44,009 bases of DNA from Halorussus amylolyticus (GTDB lineage: Archaea > Halobacteriota > Halobacteria > Halobacteriales > Haladaptataceae), in the NCBI RefSeq assembly GCF_004143485.2, contig NZ_ML974130.1:727817-771825 (forward strand), written 5' to 3'. Both the position numbers and the translations under genes were made by a program. Below, piece after piece: positions 16,934 to 24,142 of this stretch. Positions within the stretch are counted from its first letter, which is position 1, and each line of letters opens with the position of its first letter. The notes beneath the pieces were generated by a model that saw only the letters and a program-made list of their open reading frames with translations, did not search any database and had not been told where the DNA came from.

Positions 16934-17677
16934 CTACGGCAACACCGTCTCGCGGTCGTCGTCCGGCGAAACGATTTTGTCGTCGCTCCGGTCGAGATAC
17001 TGCTCGCGGGCGGGCACAGTGACGAACTCCTCGGCGTGCCAGTCGTAGGCGGTCAGCGCCCCGCCGTGGACGCACCCGGTGTCGAGCGCGACCGCGTGGT
17101 CGCGCTCGGTGGGTCGGCCGTGGACGGTGTGGCCGCAGAACACCGTGGTCGGGCCGTCGTACTCGTCGTACCAGAGCGGCCCCTCGTACTCGTCGTCGGC
17201 GTGGGGCGCGCGCATGTTCAGCAGGTCGGTCACGTCGTGGTCGGCCAGTTCGCGGCGCGGGTCGATGCCGCCGTGGACGACGAGTCCGCCGTCCCACGAG
17301 ATGGCGACCGGGAGGTCGGCGACGAACGCTTCGAGGTCGGCCGAGAGGTCGAGACCGGTCTCGCCCCGGAGAAGTTTCGCCTCGTTGTTGCCCCGAACGC
17401 TCACCAGGTTCGAGTTGGCGCGCACCAGTTCGAGGACGCCCTCGGTGTCGGGACCCTTTCGAATCAGGTCGCCGACGAACACGACGAGGTCGTCGTCGGT
17501 GACGTCCAGGCGGTCGAGCAACGCTTCGAGTTCGACCCGACAGCCGTGAACGTCGCCGACGACGTAGATGTCGTCCCACGCGTCGGCGTCGATTCGGTCG
17601 TGGCGGGCCTCGACGGCCTCGCCGAAGGTCGGTCGCGTCTCGTCCCTGTCGCGGCGCTCGGCGTGTGCTACGGCCAT
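16934..17677 (-). CDS. PPP-type metallophosphoesterase
   Basis: A 247-residue phosphatase of the calcineurin-like PPP/ApaH group. The metal and catalytic motifs are in order: GDVHG (D42, H44), GDLIRKGPD (D70), GNNE (N98), HGG and GHT. The family includes protein Ser/Thr phosphatases and diadenosine tetraphosphatases; the sequence resembles the bacterial ApaH/PrpE type more than the eukaryotic type. It is the first gene of an operon with ppk1 (one base between them), so a role in polyphosphate or nucleotide polyphosphate turnover is a reasonable inference. An AT-rich box (agatatatagc) lies about 45 nt upstream. Confidence 0.85.
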   Translation of the reverse strand: MAVAHAERRDRDETRPTFGEAVEARHDRIDADAWDDIYVVGDVHGCRVELEALLDRLDVTDDDLVVFVGDLIRKGPDTEGVLELVRANSNLVSVRGNNEAKLLRGETGLDLSADLEAFVADLPVAISWDGGLVVHGGIDPRRELADHDVTDLLNMRAPHADDEYEGPLWYDEYDGPTTVFCGHTVHGRPTERDHAVALDTGCVHGGALTAYDWHAEEFVTVPAREQYLDRSDDKIVSPDDDRETVLP

Positions 17678-17814
17678 GTGGCTCTCGTCCGGACCTCCGC
17701 CGTATCGCTACTAACTCGTTGCTATGAAAGATATATAGCAGTATACAACGTACATAGTCGTCGCGCGGTCTCGAACCCGAAACGTTCATTTGACTATCAA
17801 TAATTGATTCCGCC

Positions 17815-18216
17815 ATGAGAGACCCAATCGGCCAACTCCGGCCGAAATCGACGGCCGGTGTCGTCATGTCCGGACTCGTCGCGCTCGTCACCTTCATGAT
17901 ACTCGCGGCCGAAGCCCCGGAGGTACTGTTCGCGGCGGTGGTGGTCGTCCCGCTGATATGGTTCCTCGCCCAATCCGGGGAGTTCGGCGACCTTGACGAC
18001 GGCGTCTTCGATGCGCTCGAAGACGACGAGTCGGCGTTCGAGAGCGACGAGACCGCGCTCGACCGCCTGCGACGCCGCTACGCCGACGGCGACCTGAGCG
18101 ACGAGGAGTTCGAGCGCCGACTCGATAGACTCCTCGAAACCGAGACGCTCGAAGACGCGAAGCGCGACAGAAATCGAACGACCGATTCGAGTCGAGAACG
18201 CGAACGCGAACGTTAG
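17815..18216 (+). CDS. SHOCT-domain membrane protein
   Basis: A 133-residue protein with two adjacent hydrophobic segments (about residues 14-31 and 36-51), an acidic linker, and a SHOCT helical domain (about 83-113, with [18 protein letters not shown]). SHOCT domains are short C-terminal oligomerisation or targeting modules. The Arg/Glu-rich end (RERERER) is low complexity. Its stop overlaps the stop of adk by two bases in convergent orientation. Confidence 0.85.
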   Translation: MRDPIGQLRPKSTAGVVMSGLVALVTFMILAAEAPEVLFAAVVVVPLIWFLAQSGEFGDLDDGVFDALEDDESAFESDETALDRLRRRYADGDLSDEEFERRLDRLLETETLEDAKRDRNRTTDSSRERERER

Positions 18217-18857
18217 GCGTTCTCCTCGATGGCGGCCTTCAGGTCGGCCCACACCTCGTCGGGGGTCCCCTCGCCGTCGATGCGGGCGAGTCGGCCCTGC
18301 TCGTCGTAGAACTCCACGACCGGCGCGGTGTTCTCCTCGTAGACCCGAATGCGCTCGCGAGCGGTCTCCTCGGTGTCGTCTTCGCGCTGGTAGAGGTCGC
18401 CGCCGCACTTGTCGCAGACGCCCTCCTCCTCAGGCGGACTGAACTCCACGTGGTAGGTCGCGCCGCAGTCCTCGCAGACCCGGCGACCGGTCAGGCGCTC
18501 GACCAGTACCTCCTCGTCCACGTCGAGGTACAGTACCACGTCGAGGTCAGTCATCTCCGAGAGGGTCTCGGCCTGGTCGAGGTTGCGCGGGTAGCCGTCG
18601 AGAACGTAGCCGTCGGCCTCGTTCAGTGCGGTCTTCACGATTTCGTTGACCACGGGGTCGGGGACGAGTTCGCCCCGGTCCATGTACTCGCCGGGGATGT
18701 CGTACTCCAGACCGAGGTGGCTGATGTCCATCTCCTTGTTACCGCGGAGCGCGTCGCCGGTCGTGACGTGCTCGACGCCGAACTCTTCGACGATGTTGTC
18801 GCTCTGGGTTCCCTTGCCTGCGCCCGGCGCACCGAGTATCAGAATGTGCGGGTTCAT
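18213..18857 (-). CDS. adk: Adenylate kinase
   Basis: A 214-residue kinase that interconverts ATP + AMP and 2 ADP. P-loop GAPGAGKGT at residues 9-17; NMP-binding region after it; DGYPRN mid-protein; and a zinc-type LID with two Cys pairs (CEDC and CDKC), as in bacterial-type long adenylate kinases. The ATG at 18857 is chosen because [12 protein letters not shown] starts there; a box ctttaag lies about 28 nt upstream on the minus strand, consistent with a leaderless transcript. The upstream in-frame extension is not credible. Confidence 0.95.
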   Translation of the reverse strand: MNPHILILGAPGAGKGTQSDNIVEEFGVEHVTTGDALRGNKEMDISHLGLEYDIPGEYMDRGELVPDPVVNEIVKTALNEADGYVLDGYPRNLDQAETLSEMTDLDVVLYLDVDEEVLVERLTGRRVCEDCGATYHVEFSPPEEEGVCDKCGGDLYQREDDTEETARERIRVYEENTAPVVEFYDEQGRLARIDGEGTPDEVWADLKAAIEENA

Positions 18858-19014
18858 GTGTTCGAGTGCAAGGGCCACGCTTAAAGGCTTAAAGAAACCG
18901 GACCGCGAACGTTTGGGTCTTGTGAACAAATCGAATGCACCTGAACGTTGGCTTGGTCCGCCGTGTCAGAGTTGTAGTGTTCGCAGGAGATGGTATCGTG
19001 CTTAGTACGAAGTG

Positions 19015-19109
19015 GCTAGCCACTCCCGGTGCCTATGAGGACCGCACAGCACCGCGACCGCGGGCCACACACCTCCCCAACCGATTCCTTCGCTCGCGCC
19101 TTCGGCGCG
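19015..19109 (+). repeat. Dispersed repeat with variable hairpin, copy C
   Basis: The head GCTAGC, actcccggtgc, tatgaggaccgcacagc matches copy A over about 43 bp with few changes, and cctcccc follows. The hairpin (cgcgcc/ggcgcg, 19095-19109, ttc loop) differs in sequence from those of A and B. It lies in the gene-free stretch 18858-19436. Confidence 0.8.
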
Positions 19110-19320
19110 TCACTCAGTCATCCGCCGGCGGACGAACCGCGTCCGCCGAGCCTTCGTTCGCTCTGCTCACGAAGACCCCGCACGATGTCGGCGCTCCACA
19201 CGGGAGCGCCGTGGGAGACGACCTCCCACGAGCCTTGTCTCACTCCGTTCGACAAGACGCCAGCGCGCGCCGAGGTGGTCGGTCGAACGTTCGAGTCGCG
19301 AAATTCGGTGCCGAATTTCG
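19095..19320 (+). repeat. Chain of hairpins upstream of the arginine decarboxylase gene
   Basis: Successive inverted repeats: 19095-19109, 19121-19132, 19152-19174, 19190-19210 (8-bp arms), 19210-19230 (8-bp arms, 5-nt loop), 19234-19256 and 19299-19320 (10-bp arms, 2-nt loop). They follow each other closely between repeat copy C and the gene at 19437. This could be a structured leader or degenerate repeats. No protein is supported in this stretch. Confidence 0.6.
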
Positions 19321-19436
19321 TCGTCGCCAACACCAATCCTCGCGGTAGCGAGCCGAGAGCCGAACGTCCGTCGCCGAACCCCCGTCCTCGTCGCAAAATC
19401 GCAACCCCTTACCTCCCCGCGGGCCACCAGTCGGAT

Positions 19437-19910
19437 ATGAGTACGATTCGGGTCGTGTGGGGAACCGCCTCCGGGCCGACCGAGATGGCGTCCTACGACG
19501 CCGCGCTCGCCGAGGCGAACGTCCACAACTACAACCTCGTCGCGGTCTCATCGGTCGTGCCCGCCGATGCCGAGGTCGAGGCCGTCGGCACCGCGCCCGA
19601 CCTCGGACCCGCGGGCGAGCGCCTCACGGTGGTCGAAGCGCGCGCGACCCGGGTCGGGCCGGGCCGAGCAACGGCGGGACTCGGGTGGACCACCGGACCG
19701 GGACCGGGACTGTTCTACGAGGTCGCCGACGAGACCGACCCCGACGACGTGGCCGAGCGCGTGACCGCCGGATTGGAGGCGGGCCGAGACCTCCGCGAGT
19801 GGACGTTCACCGACGAGCAGGTCGAGACCGCGAGCGTGGAGGCCGACCCCGGAACGTACGCCACGGCGGTCGTGCTGGCGGTGTACGGCGAGAGCGAACC
19901 GATCTGCTGA
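19437..19910 (+). CDS. pdaD: Pyruvoyl-dependent arginine decarboxylase
   Basis: A 157-residue proenzyme that converts arginine to agmatine. Family members self-cleave between two serines to make a pyruvoyl group. Here S38-S39 in VAVSSVVP is the predicted site, at the family-typical place, and the length matches. The glycine-rich TGPGPGLFYE segment is also conserved. The ATG at 19437 gives MSTIRVVWGT, the usual start; the longer upstream frame crosses repeats. Agmatine feeds agmatinase (40750) and eIF5A modification in haloarchaea. It sits alone, with DUF5811-like protein downstream on the same strand. Confidence 0.9.
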   Translation: MSTIRVVWGTASGPTEMASYDAALAEANVHNYNLVAVSSVVPADAEVEAVGTAPDLGPAGERLTVVEARATRVGPGRATAGLGWTTGPGPGLFYEVADETDPDDVAERVTAGLEAGRDLREWTFTDEQVETASVEADPGTYATAVVLAVYGESEPIC

Positions 19911-19968
19911 AATCACCGCGGTCGGGAGGTTTTATTACGTGCGGCCCCAAAGCGTGGTCGTTAGACCG

Positions 19969-20361
19969 ATGAACGGCAACACCCCCTACGCGGGTACTCC
20001 CGGCGTGACACAGGCAGGCCACCGCGCGAACGCCGACGTGCCCGACCTCTCCCCCGAGCAGAAGGAGTCGCTCCGCAACAGCGTCGCCGCCATCGCCGCC
20101 CGGACCCGGGATTTCCTCCCCGACGAGTACGTCGTGGGGTCGCAGGTCTCCGACGACTCGAACGGTCCCCAGGCCCAGGTCGCGGTCCAACCCCCGGTCG
20201 GCCACCCGGTCAGCGCGGGCTTCACGCCTGACGCCGAGGACTTCGACGGCGACGACCTCGTCTCCCACGAGGAGAGCGAGGTCGCTCGCGGCCTCGCGGC
20301 GAGCGCCGCCCTCCAAGTCAAGCAGGCGATGGGCGACGACATCACGCCGACCGCCCGGTAG
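19969..20361 (+). CDS. Conserved haloarchaeal protein, probably DUF5811
   Basis: A 130-residue soluble acidic protein starting MNGNTPYAG. The sequence resembles a haloarchaea-specific family I associate with DUF5811, of unknown function. The ATG at 19969 is preceded by a box (tttattac) about 30-35 nt upstream. A motif DFLPDEYVVG lies mid-protein and the C-terminus has a conserved helix (RGLAASAALQVKQ). Its 3' end overlaps the convergent gene at 20342 by 20 bases. Confidence 0.75.
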   Translation: MNGNTPYAGTPGVTQAGHRANADVPDLSPEQKESLRNSVAAIAARTRDFLPDEYVVGSQVSDDSNGPQAQVAVQPPVGHPVSAGFTPDAEDFDGDDLVSHEESEVARGLAASAALQVKQAMGDDITPTAR

Positions 20362-20641
20362 GCGGCCGACGCGACTTCTCGGAGTCGCGCCGTCCGTCGC
20401 GGCCGCCCGAACCGCGACGGGTCGGCGGGACGAAAAACAGGACGTGAGTCACGACGAGCGCCGACAGCGCCGCGCCCGCGAGGAGTCCCGCCTGCGACGG
20501 AATTCTGAGGAACTGCCCCGCGAGCAGGCCGACAAGGAGGGGGACGGGAACCGCGAACAGCGCGAAATCGTAGTACGAGAGTTCCGTAAAACGGTCCGAG
20601 AGTCCGGCGTTACCACTGTGTGGTGGGTTGCGACCAGTCAT
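20342..20641 (-). CDS. Small two-segment membrane protein
   Basis: A 99-residue protein with two membrane segments (about residues 26-45 and 51-72) and a basic, Arg/Gly/Ser-rich C-terminus. The start at 20641 fits a box (ataattttta on the minus strand) about 40 nt upstream. It overlaps the 3' end of the gene at 19969 by 20 bases. Function unknown. Confidence 0.65.
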   Translation of the reverse strand: MTGRNPPHSGNAGLSDRFTELSYYDFALFAVPVPLLVGLLAGQFLRIPSQAGLLAGAALSALVVTHVLFFVPPTRRGSGGRDGRRDSEKSRRPPTGRSA

Positions 20642-20779
20642 GTAATCACCTTCCGTACGGACGTTAGGGCGCGTTCGACTAAAAATTATCGCCGGGTGGT
20701 ACTGGCGAGCGTTCGGCTCGGAGTCGGACGAGCGAGGCGGACGAATGAGACGAACGAATGAGGCGGGGATGTTCGACAA

Positions 20780-20817
20780 AGCGGCCGCCGGGCGCGCTCG
20801 CGCGCCCGGCGGCCGCT
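20780..20817. repeat. Perfect 18-bp-arm palindrome
   Basis: Arms starting agcggccgccgggcgcgc with a 2-nt loop (tc), in the 248-base stretch between the membrane protein at 20342 and the small gene at 20890. It can act as a terminator of the aIF5B operon on the minus strand or simply as a cruciform; it has no strong T-run. Confidence 0.85.
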
Positions 20818-20889
20818 CTTCCGGGTAGTCCAGCTTTTCGGGCAGTTCGCTTTCTCGGGCTTCTCTTTCCAGACAGTCCGGCGTTTCAG

Positions 20890-21063
20890 TCACTCCCTGT
20901 CGTCGAGGAAGTCGTTCACGATGACCGGAGCGACGACGCCACCGAGCAGCAGTATCCCTATCAGCACCTCGGAAGACAGGTCGGTAAACAGGAGACCGCC
21001 GCCGCTCAGCGCGAACGAGACCGCACCGCACCCGACCACGACCTTGTTCTCGCGCGAGACCAT
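20890..21063 (-). CDS. 57-residue membrane protein translationally coupled to infB
   Basis: A small protein starting MVSRENKVVV and ending FLDDRE, with two hydrophobic stretches (about residues 8-26 and 32-49). Its ATG overlaps the aIF5B stop codon as TGATG, so translation is likely coupled. The acidic end and codon use match the neighbours. Not recognised as a named family. Confidence 0.65.
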   Translation of the reverse strand: MVSRENKVVVGCGAVSFALSGGGLLFTDLSSEVLIGILLLGGVVAPVIVNDFLDDRE

Positions 21064-22865
21064 CACTTCCCCCAGAACGGGTCGCGCTTGCGCTGTCTGT
21101 CGAGGTACAGCTGGAGGGCTTCGAGTTCGTCGCCCGGAATGTCGTCGGAGAGCTCCTGCTCTAAAATCTTGGCGTGCTTCTCGGGAATCTCTATCCAGAG
21201 TTCGTCGCCCTCCTCGATTTGGCGACCCACGGTCGGGCCGTCGATGGCGACGCTGACCCGGTTGCCGCTCCGGGCCTCGTCCACGTCCTCGCCCTGCTCT
21301 TGAATCCCCTTGAGTTGGCCGACTCGCGTGGGACTGTTGCCCTCGAACTTGACGACGAAGCTGTTCTTTCGGATGGTTCCGGCCAGCACCTCGACGCCCA
21401 CGACTGCAGGGTCGTTCTGGCGGAAGGTGTGGTCGGGCAGGATGTTGAAGCGCGCGGGCCGGGTGATGTTTTCGAGGATGGTCTCCTGCTGGGCGCGCTC
21501 GCGCTCCTCGACGTACTCCTCGTACTCCTCGATGAGCCGATAGATGACGTCGCTCTCGAACAGTTTCACGTCGGACTCCTCGGCCTGTCGCTCGGCGTCG
21601 GCGAGCACGTCCACGTTGAACGCCAGAATCGTCTTGTGCTTGTCCTCCTCGGCGGTCGAGGCCACGCTGATGTCCCGCGGGGCCACGTCGCCGACCTCCG
21701 CGCGCATGACCGGAATCTCGGCCTCGTCCATCGCGTTGGCGATGGCCTCTAGACTCCCGAGCGTGTCGGCCTTGACCACGACGCCCTGTTCTTCGGTGCC
21801 GACCTCGATTTCGGAGAGTTCGGCCTGCACCTCGGCGATGACCTCGTCGATGTCGCGGTCACGGACGACCCGAACCGGCGCGCCCGCCATCGCGTCGTCG
21901 AGACCGGGCGCGGCGATTTTGACCCCGGCGGCGGCCGCGATTTCCGTGACGTTCTCGAACCTATCTTCGGTCCGAATCTCGGCGAGCGGTCGGGGTTTGA
22001 GCAGCGCGCGAACGTCGGTCACGATGGGTTCGTTCTTCCCGCCGACGACGATGGTCTCGTCTTCCTTCACGGTGCCGTCGTACAGCACTACGTCGAGGGT
22101 CGTGCCGAATCCCTTCTCCTCTTTGACTTCGAGGACGGTGCCCGCGCCCGGACCCGTCACGTCGATTGCCATGTCCTCTTTAAGGTATCGCTGGGCGAGA
22201 CCCATCAGCACCGTGAGCAGGTCGGGGACGCCCTCGCCCGTCTCGGCGCTGACCGGGACGACACCGATGTTGCCCCGGAAGTCCTGGACCCGCCAGTACA
22301 TGTCCGCGGAGAACCCCTCGCTGCTGAGTTCGCCGATAATCTCGTAGAGCGCCTCGTTGAGGTCCGACTGCACGCGGTCGCTCTGGGCGTCGATGGACCC
22401 CTGAATCGGCGAGTCCTCGTTGGGCCGCCACCCCGGCGTGGTGTCAACCTTGTTCGCCGCGACCACGAACGGCGTCTGAGACTGCTTGAGGATGTTGATG
22501 GCTTCGAGCGTCTGGGGCTGAAAGCCGTCGTTCACGTCCACCACGAGGATGGCGATGTCGGCGAGCGCGCCGCCACGCGACCGGAGCGTGGTGAACGAGT
22601 GGTGGCCCGGTGTGTCGATGAACAGCAGGCCCGGCAGGTCGAAGTCGTCGGGGTCCACGAGTCGGCCCGCGACCTTCGACACCACGTCGAGCGGAATCGC
22701 GGTCGCGCCGATGTGCTGGGTAATCGCACCCGCTTCGCCCTCGATGACCGTCGAGCCGCGAATCTTGTCCAAGAGGCTGGTCTTGCCGTGATCGACGTGG
22801 CCCAGTACCGCGACGATTGGCGTTCGGAGTCCTTGCGCGTTCTCGCGCGCGTCGGTGTCAGACAT
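21063..22865 (-). CDS. infB: Translation initiation factor aIF5B (IF-2 family)
   Basis: A 600-residue GTPase that promotes ribosomal subunit joining and initiator tRNA positioning. G1 GHVDHGKT at residues 22-29, G3 DTPGH at 84-88 and G4 NKVD at 138-141 are intact, followed by beta-barrel domain II, an alpha/beta domain III and a C-terminal barrel as in archaeal aIF5B. The ATG at 22865 gives a short lead to the G domain; the in-frame upstream ATG adds 22 residues with no family match. No intein is present. Confidence 0.95.
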   Translation of the reverse strand: MSDTDARENAQGLRTPIVAVLGHVDHGKTSLLDKIRGSTVIEGEAGAITQHIGATAIPLDVVSKVAGRLVDPDDFDLPGLLFIDTPGHHSFTTLRSRGGALADIAILVVDVNDGFQPQTLEAINILKQSQTPFVVAANKVDTTPGWRPNEDSPIQGSIDAQSDRVQSDLNEALYEIIGELSSEGFSADMYWRVQDFRGNIGVVPVSAETGEGVPDLLTVLMGLAQRYLKEDMAIDVTGPGAGTVLEVKEEKGFGTTLDVVLYDGTVKEDETIVVGGKNEPIVTDVRALLKPRPLAEIRTEDRFENVTEIAAAAGVKIAAPGLDDAMAGAPVRVVRDRDIDEVIAEVQAELSEIEVGTEEQGVVVKADTLGSLEAIANAMDEAEIPVMRAEVGDVAPRDISVASTAEEDKHKTILAFNVDVLADAERQAEESDVKLFESDVIYRLIEEYEEYVEERERAQQETILENITRPARFNILPDHTFRQNDPAVVGVEVLAGTIRKNSFVVKFEGNSPTRVGQLKGIQEQGEDVDEARSGNRVSVAIDGPTVGRQIEEGDELWIEIPEKHAKILEQELSDDIPGDELEALQLYLDRQRKRDPFWGK

Positions 22866-22981
22866 GGATACCACCCGGGAGAGAAGGTTTCTTACTGTAG
22901 AGGTACTTGGCGCGGCATTTAACTCTTTCACTCGCGGTCTCGGGTCGGTAGCGCGACGAGCGCCGTCGGTGGTCGAACCCT

Positions 22982-23015
22982 CGTCGGGGCGGCGAGCGCG
23001 CTCGCCGCCCCGACG
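22982..23015. repeat. Perfect 16-bp-arm palindrome
   Basis: Arms beginning cgtcggggcggcgagc around a 2-nt centre, in the 212-base divergent gap between infB and the PRC-barrel gene. It lies upstream of both genes, so it is not a terminator for either. Confidence 0.85.
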
Positions 23016-23077
23016 GCCGCTTTTCTCGCCGGGTCTCCCCGTATCCTTTATGTGTATGCGCTCAGTATCTGCCGAGT

Positions 23078-23323
23078 ATGTCCGACATCCTCACCGAAAA
23101 TCTCTCGGGGAAGGCCGTCATGGGGTCAGACGGCACGGAACTCGGCATGCTGTACAACATCACGATGGACCTGAAGACGGGCGAACTCGCCGACCTGCTC
23201 GTCGAACCCGACGAGCAGTTGGACGCGGGGTCGGTGGCGTTCGACGCCGACGAGGAGGGTCACTTCCAGGTACCGGTCAAGCGAGTGCAGGCCGTCAAAG
23301 ATTACATCGTCGTCCAGCGGTAA
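23078..23323 (+). CDS. PRC-barrel domain protein
   Basis: An 81-residue single PRC-barrel protein. The barrel spans the whole length, with the typical LSGKAVMGSDGTELG opening and a closing VKDYIVV strand. PRC-barrel proteins bind RNA or partner proteins, and some act in ribosome maturation (the RimM barrel) or in archaeal cell division. The stop codon is followed at once by the ATG of the Nob1-like gene, so the two form an operon; that link favours an RNA or ribosome role. A box ctttatg lies about 30 nt before the ATG. Confidence 0.9.
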   Translation: MSDILTENLSGKAVMGSDGTELGMLYNITMDLKTGELADLLVEPDEQLDAGSVAFDADEEGHFQVPVKRVQAVKDYIVVQR

Positions 23324-23788
23324 ATGAACGTTCTAGATTCTTCCACCTTCATCAACGAGTATCACACCGACGAGGACACCGCGACCATCCCGATGGTCCG
23401 CGAGGAACTCGAAGACGAGAGCGTCTATCGCTACGACGCGATGGAAGGCTCCGGGATGCACATCCACATTCCCCAAGATGGCGCGGTCGAGCGCGTCCGT
23501 CGGGCCGCCGAGGAGACCGGCGACCTCGCGGAGCTTTCGACCACGGACATCCGACTCGTCGCCGCCGCGTTCGAGTTGGACGCGACCCTCGTCACCGACG
23601 ACTACGCCATGCAGAACGTCGCCGAGCACATGGACGTGTCGGTCGAGGTCATCGCCCAAGACGGCATCTCCGAGCAGCGAAACTGGCGGTTCCAGTGTCA
23701 GGGATGCGGTCGGGAGTTCGACGAGAACAAAGACCGGTGTCCCATCTGCGGGAGCGAGCTCTCGCGTAAGAATCCCTCGAACGCCTGA
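23324..23788 (+). CDS. nob1: Endonuclease Nob1 (PIN domain plus zinc ribbon)
   Basis: A 154-residue endonuclease expected to trim the 3' end of 16S rRNA precursor. The PIN domain (about residues 1-110) carries acidic metal ligands at D5, in LSTTDIRLVA and in VTDD; the zinc ribbon carries C125, C128, C139 and C142. The length is typical of archaeal Nob1. It starts directly after the PRC-barrel stop. Confidence 0.9.
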   Translation: MNVLDSSTFINEYHTDEDTATIPMVREELEDESVYRYDAMEGSGMHIHIPQDGAVERVRRAAEETGDLAELSTTDIRLVAAAFELDATLVTDDYAMQNVAEHMDVSVEVIAQDGISEQRNWRFQCQGCGREFDENKDRCPICGSELSRKNPSNA

Positions 23789-23812
23789 TTGTCGGCGCTC
23801 GAACGCCGACCG

Positions 23813-23864
23813 TTATCGCCGAAACATCGACCGTTACCGCCGAAACGCCGACCCGCGGGCAGGG
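23813..23864. repeat. 21-bp tandem repeat, about 2.5 units
   Basis: Units start at 23813, 23834 and 23855 (partial), with core cgaccgttaccgccgaa. It fills most of the 84-base gap between Nob1 and the small convergent gene. Its ends resemble, but are not the same as, the 23-bp array at 12073. Confidence 0.75.
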
Positions 23865-23872
23865 CGACTGCG

Positions 23873-24016
23873 CTACTTCCCGGGGTCTATTTCTTCGAGA
23901 CCCACCTCGATGAGCTGTTGGAGGACTTCCTGTGTGGTGAGGTCGTACTCGCGGGCGAGCGCATCGACCTCCTTCGCGAGGTCCGAATCACAGGTGATGG
24001 AGTAGTGACGAACCAT
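23873..24016 (-). CDS. Small ribbon-helix-helix-like protein
   Basis: A 47-residue protein starting MVRHYSITCD. A short beta strand is followed by two helices (about residues 13-24 and 29-45), like CopG/Arc-type DNA-binding proteins. A box gctttaac lies 27-34 nt upstream on the minus strand, which fits a leaderless start at 24016. No adjacent toxin is seen: the neighbours are Nob1 (convergent) and a CPBP protease. A regulator role is inferred. Confidence 0.65.
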   Translation of the reverse strand: MVRHYSITCDSDLAKEVDALAREYDLTTQEVLQQLIEVGLEEIDPGK

Positions 24017-24142
24017 TATTGTTTCAAAAGTAGTTGGAGCTGTTAAAGCTACGTCAGACGCAAAGCCGACGCGAGGCAGACACACGACAGACCCGGCCGG
24101 AGCGCGGTCGGATGGCGGTCCGCTTCGCCCCGAATGCCGAGA

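Noticed and set aside
19029..19436. N-terminal extension of arginine decarboxylase and small reading frames in the repeats
   Set aside because: They translate repeat copy C and the hairpin chain; family members start at MSTIRVVWG-type sequence.
20780..23015. The two long palindromes as intrinsic terminators
   Set aside because: The one at 22982 lies between divergent promoters and neither has a proper T-run, so a general terminator role is not supported.
23873..24016. Toxin-antitoxin pair with the ribbon-helix-helix protein
   Set aside because: No toxin gene adjoins it; the nearby PIN protein has a zinc ribbon and is Nob1, convergent and linked to the PRC-barrel gene.
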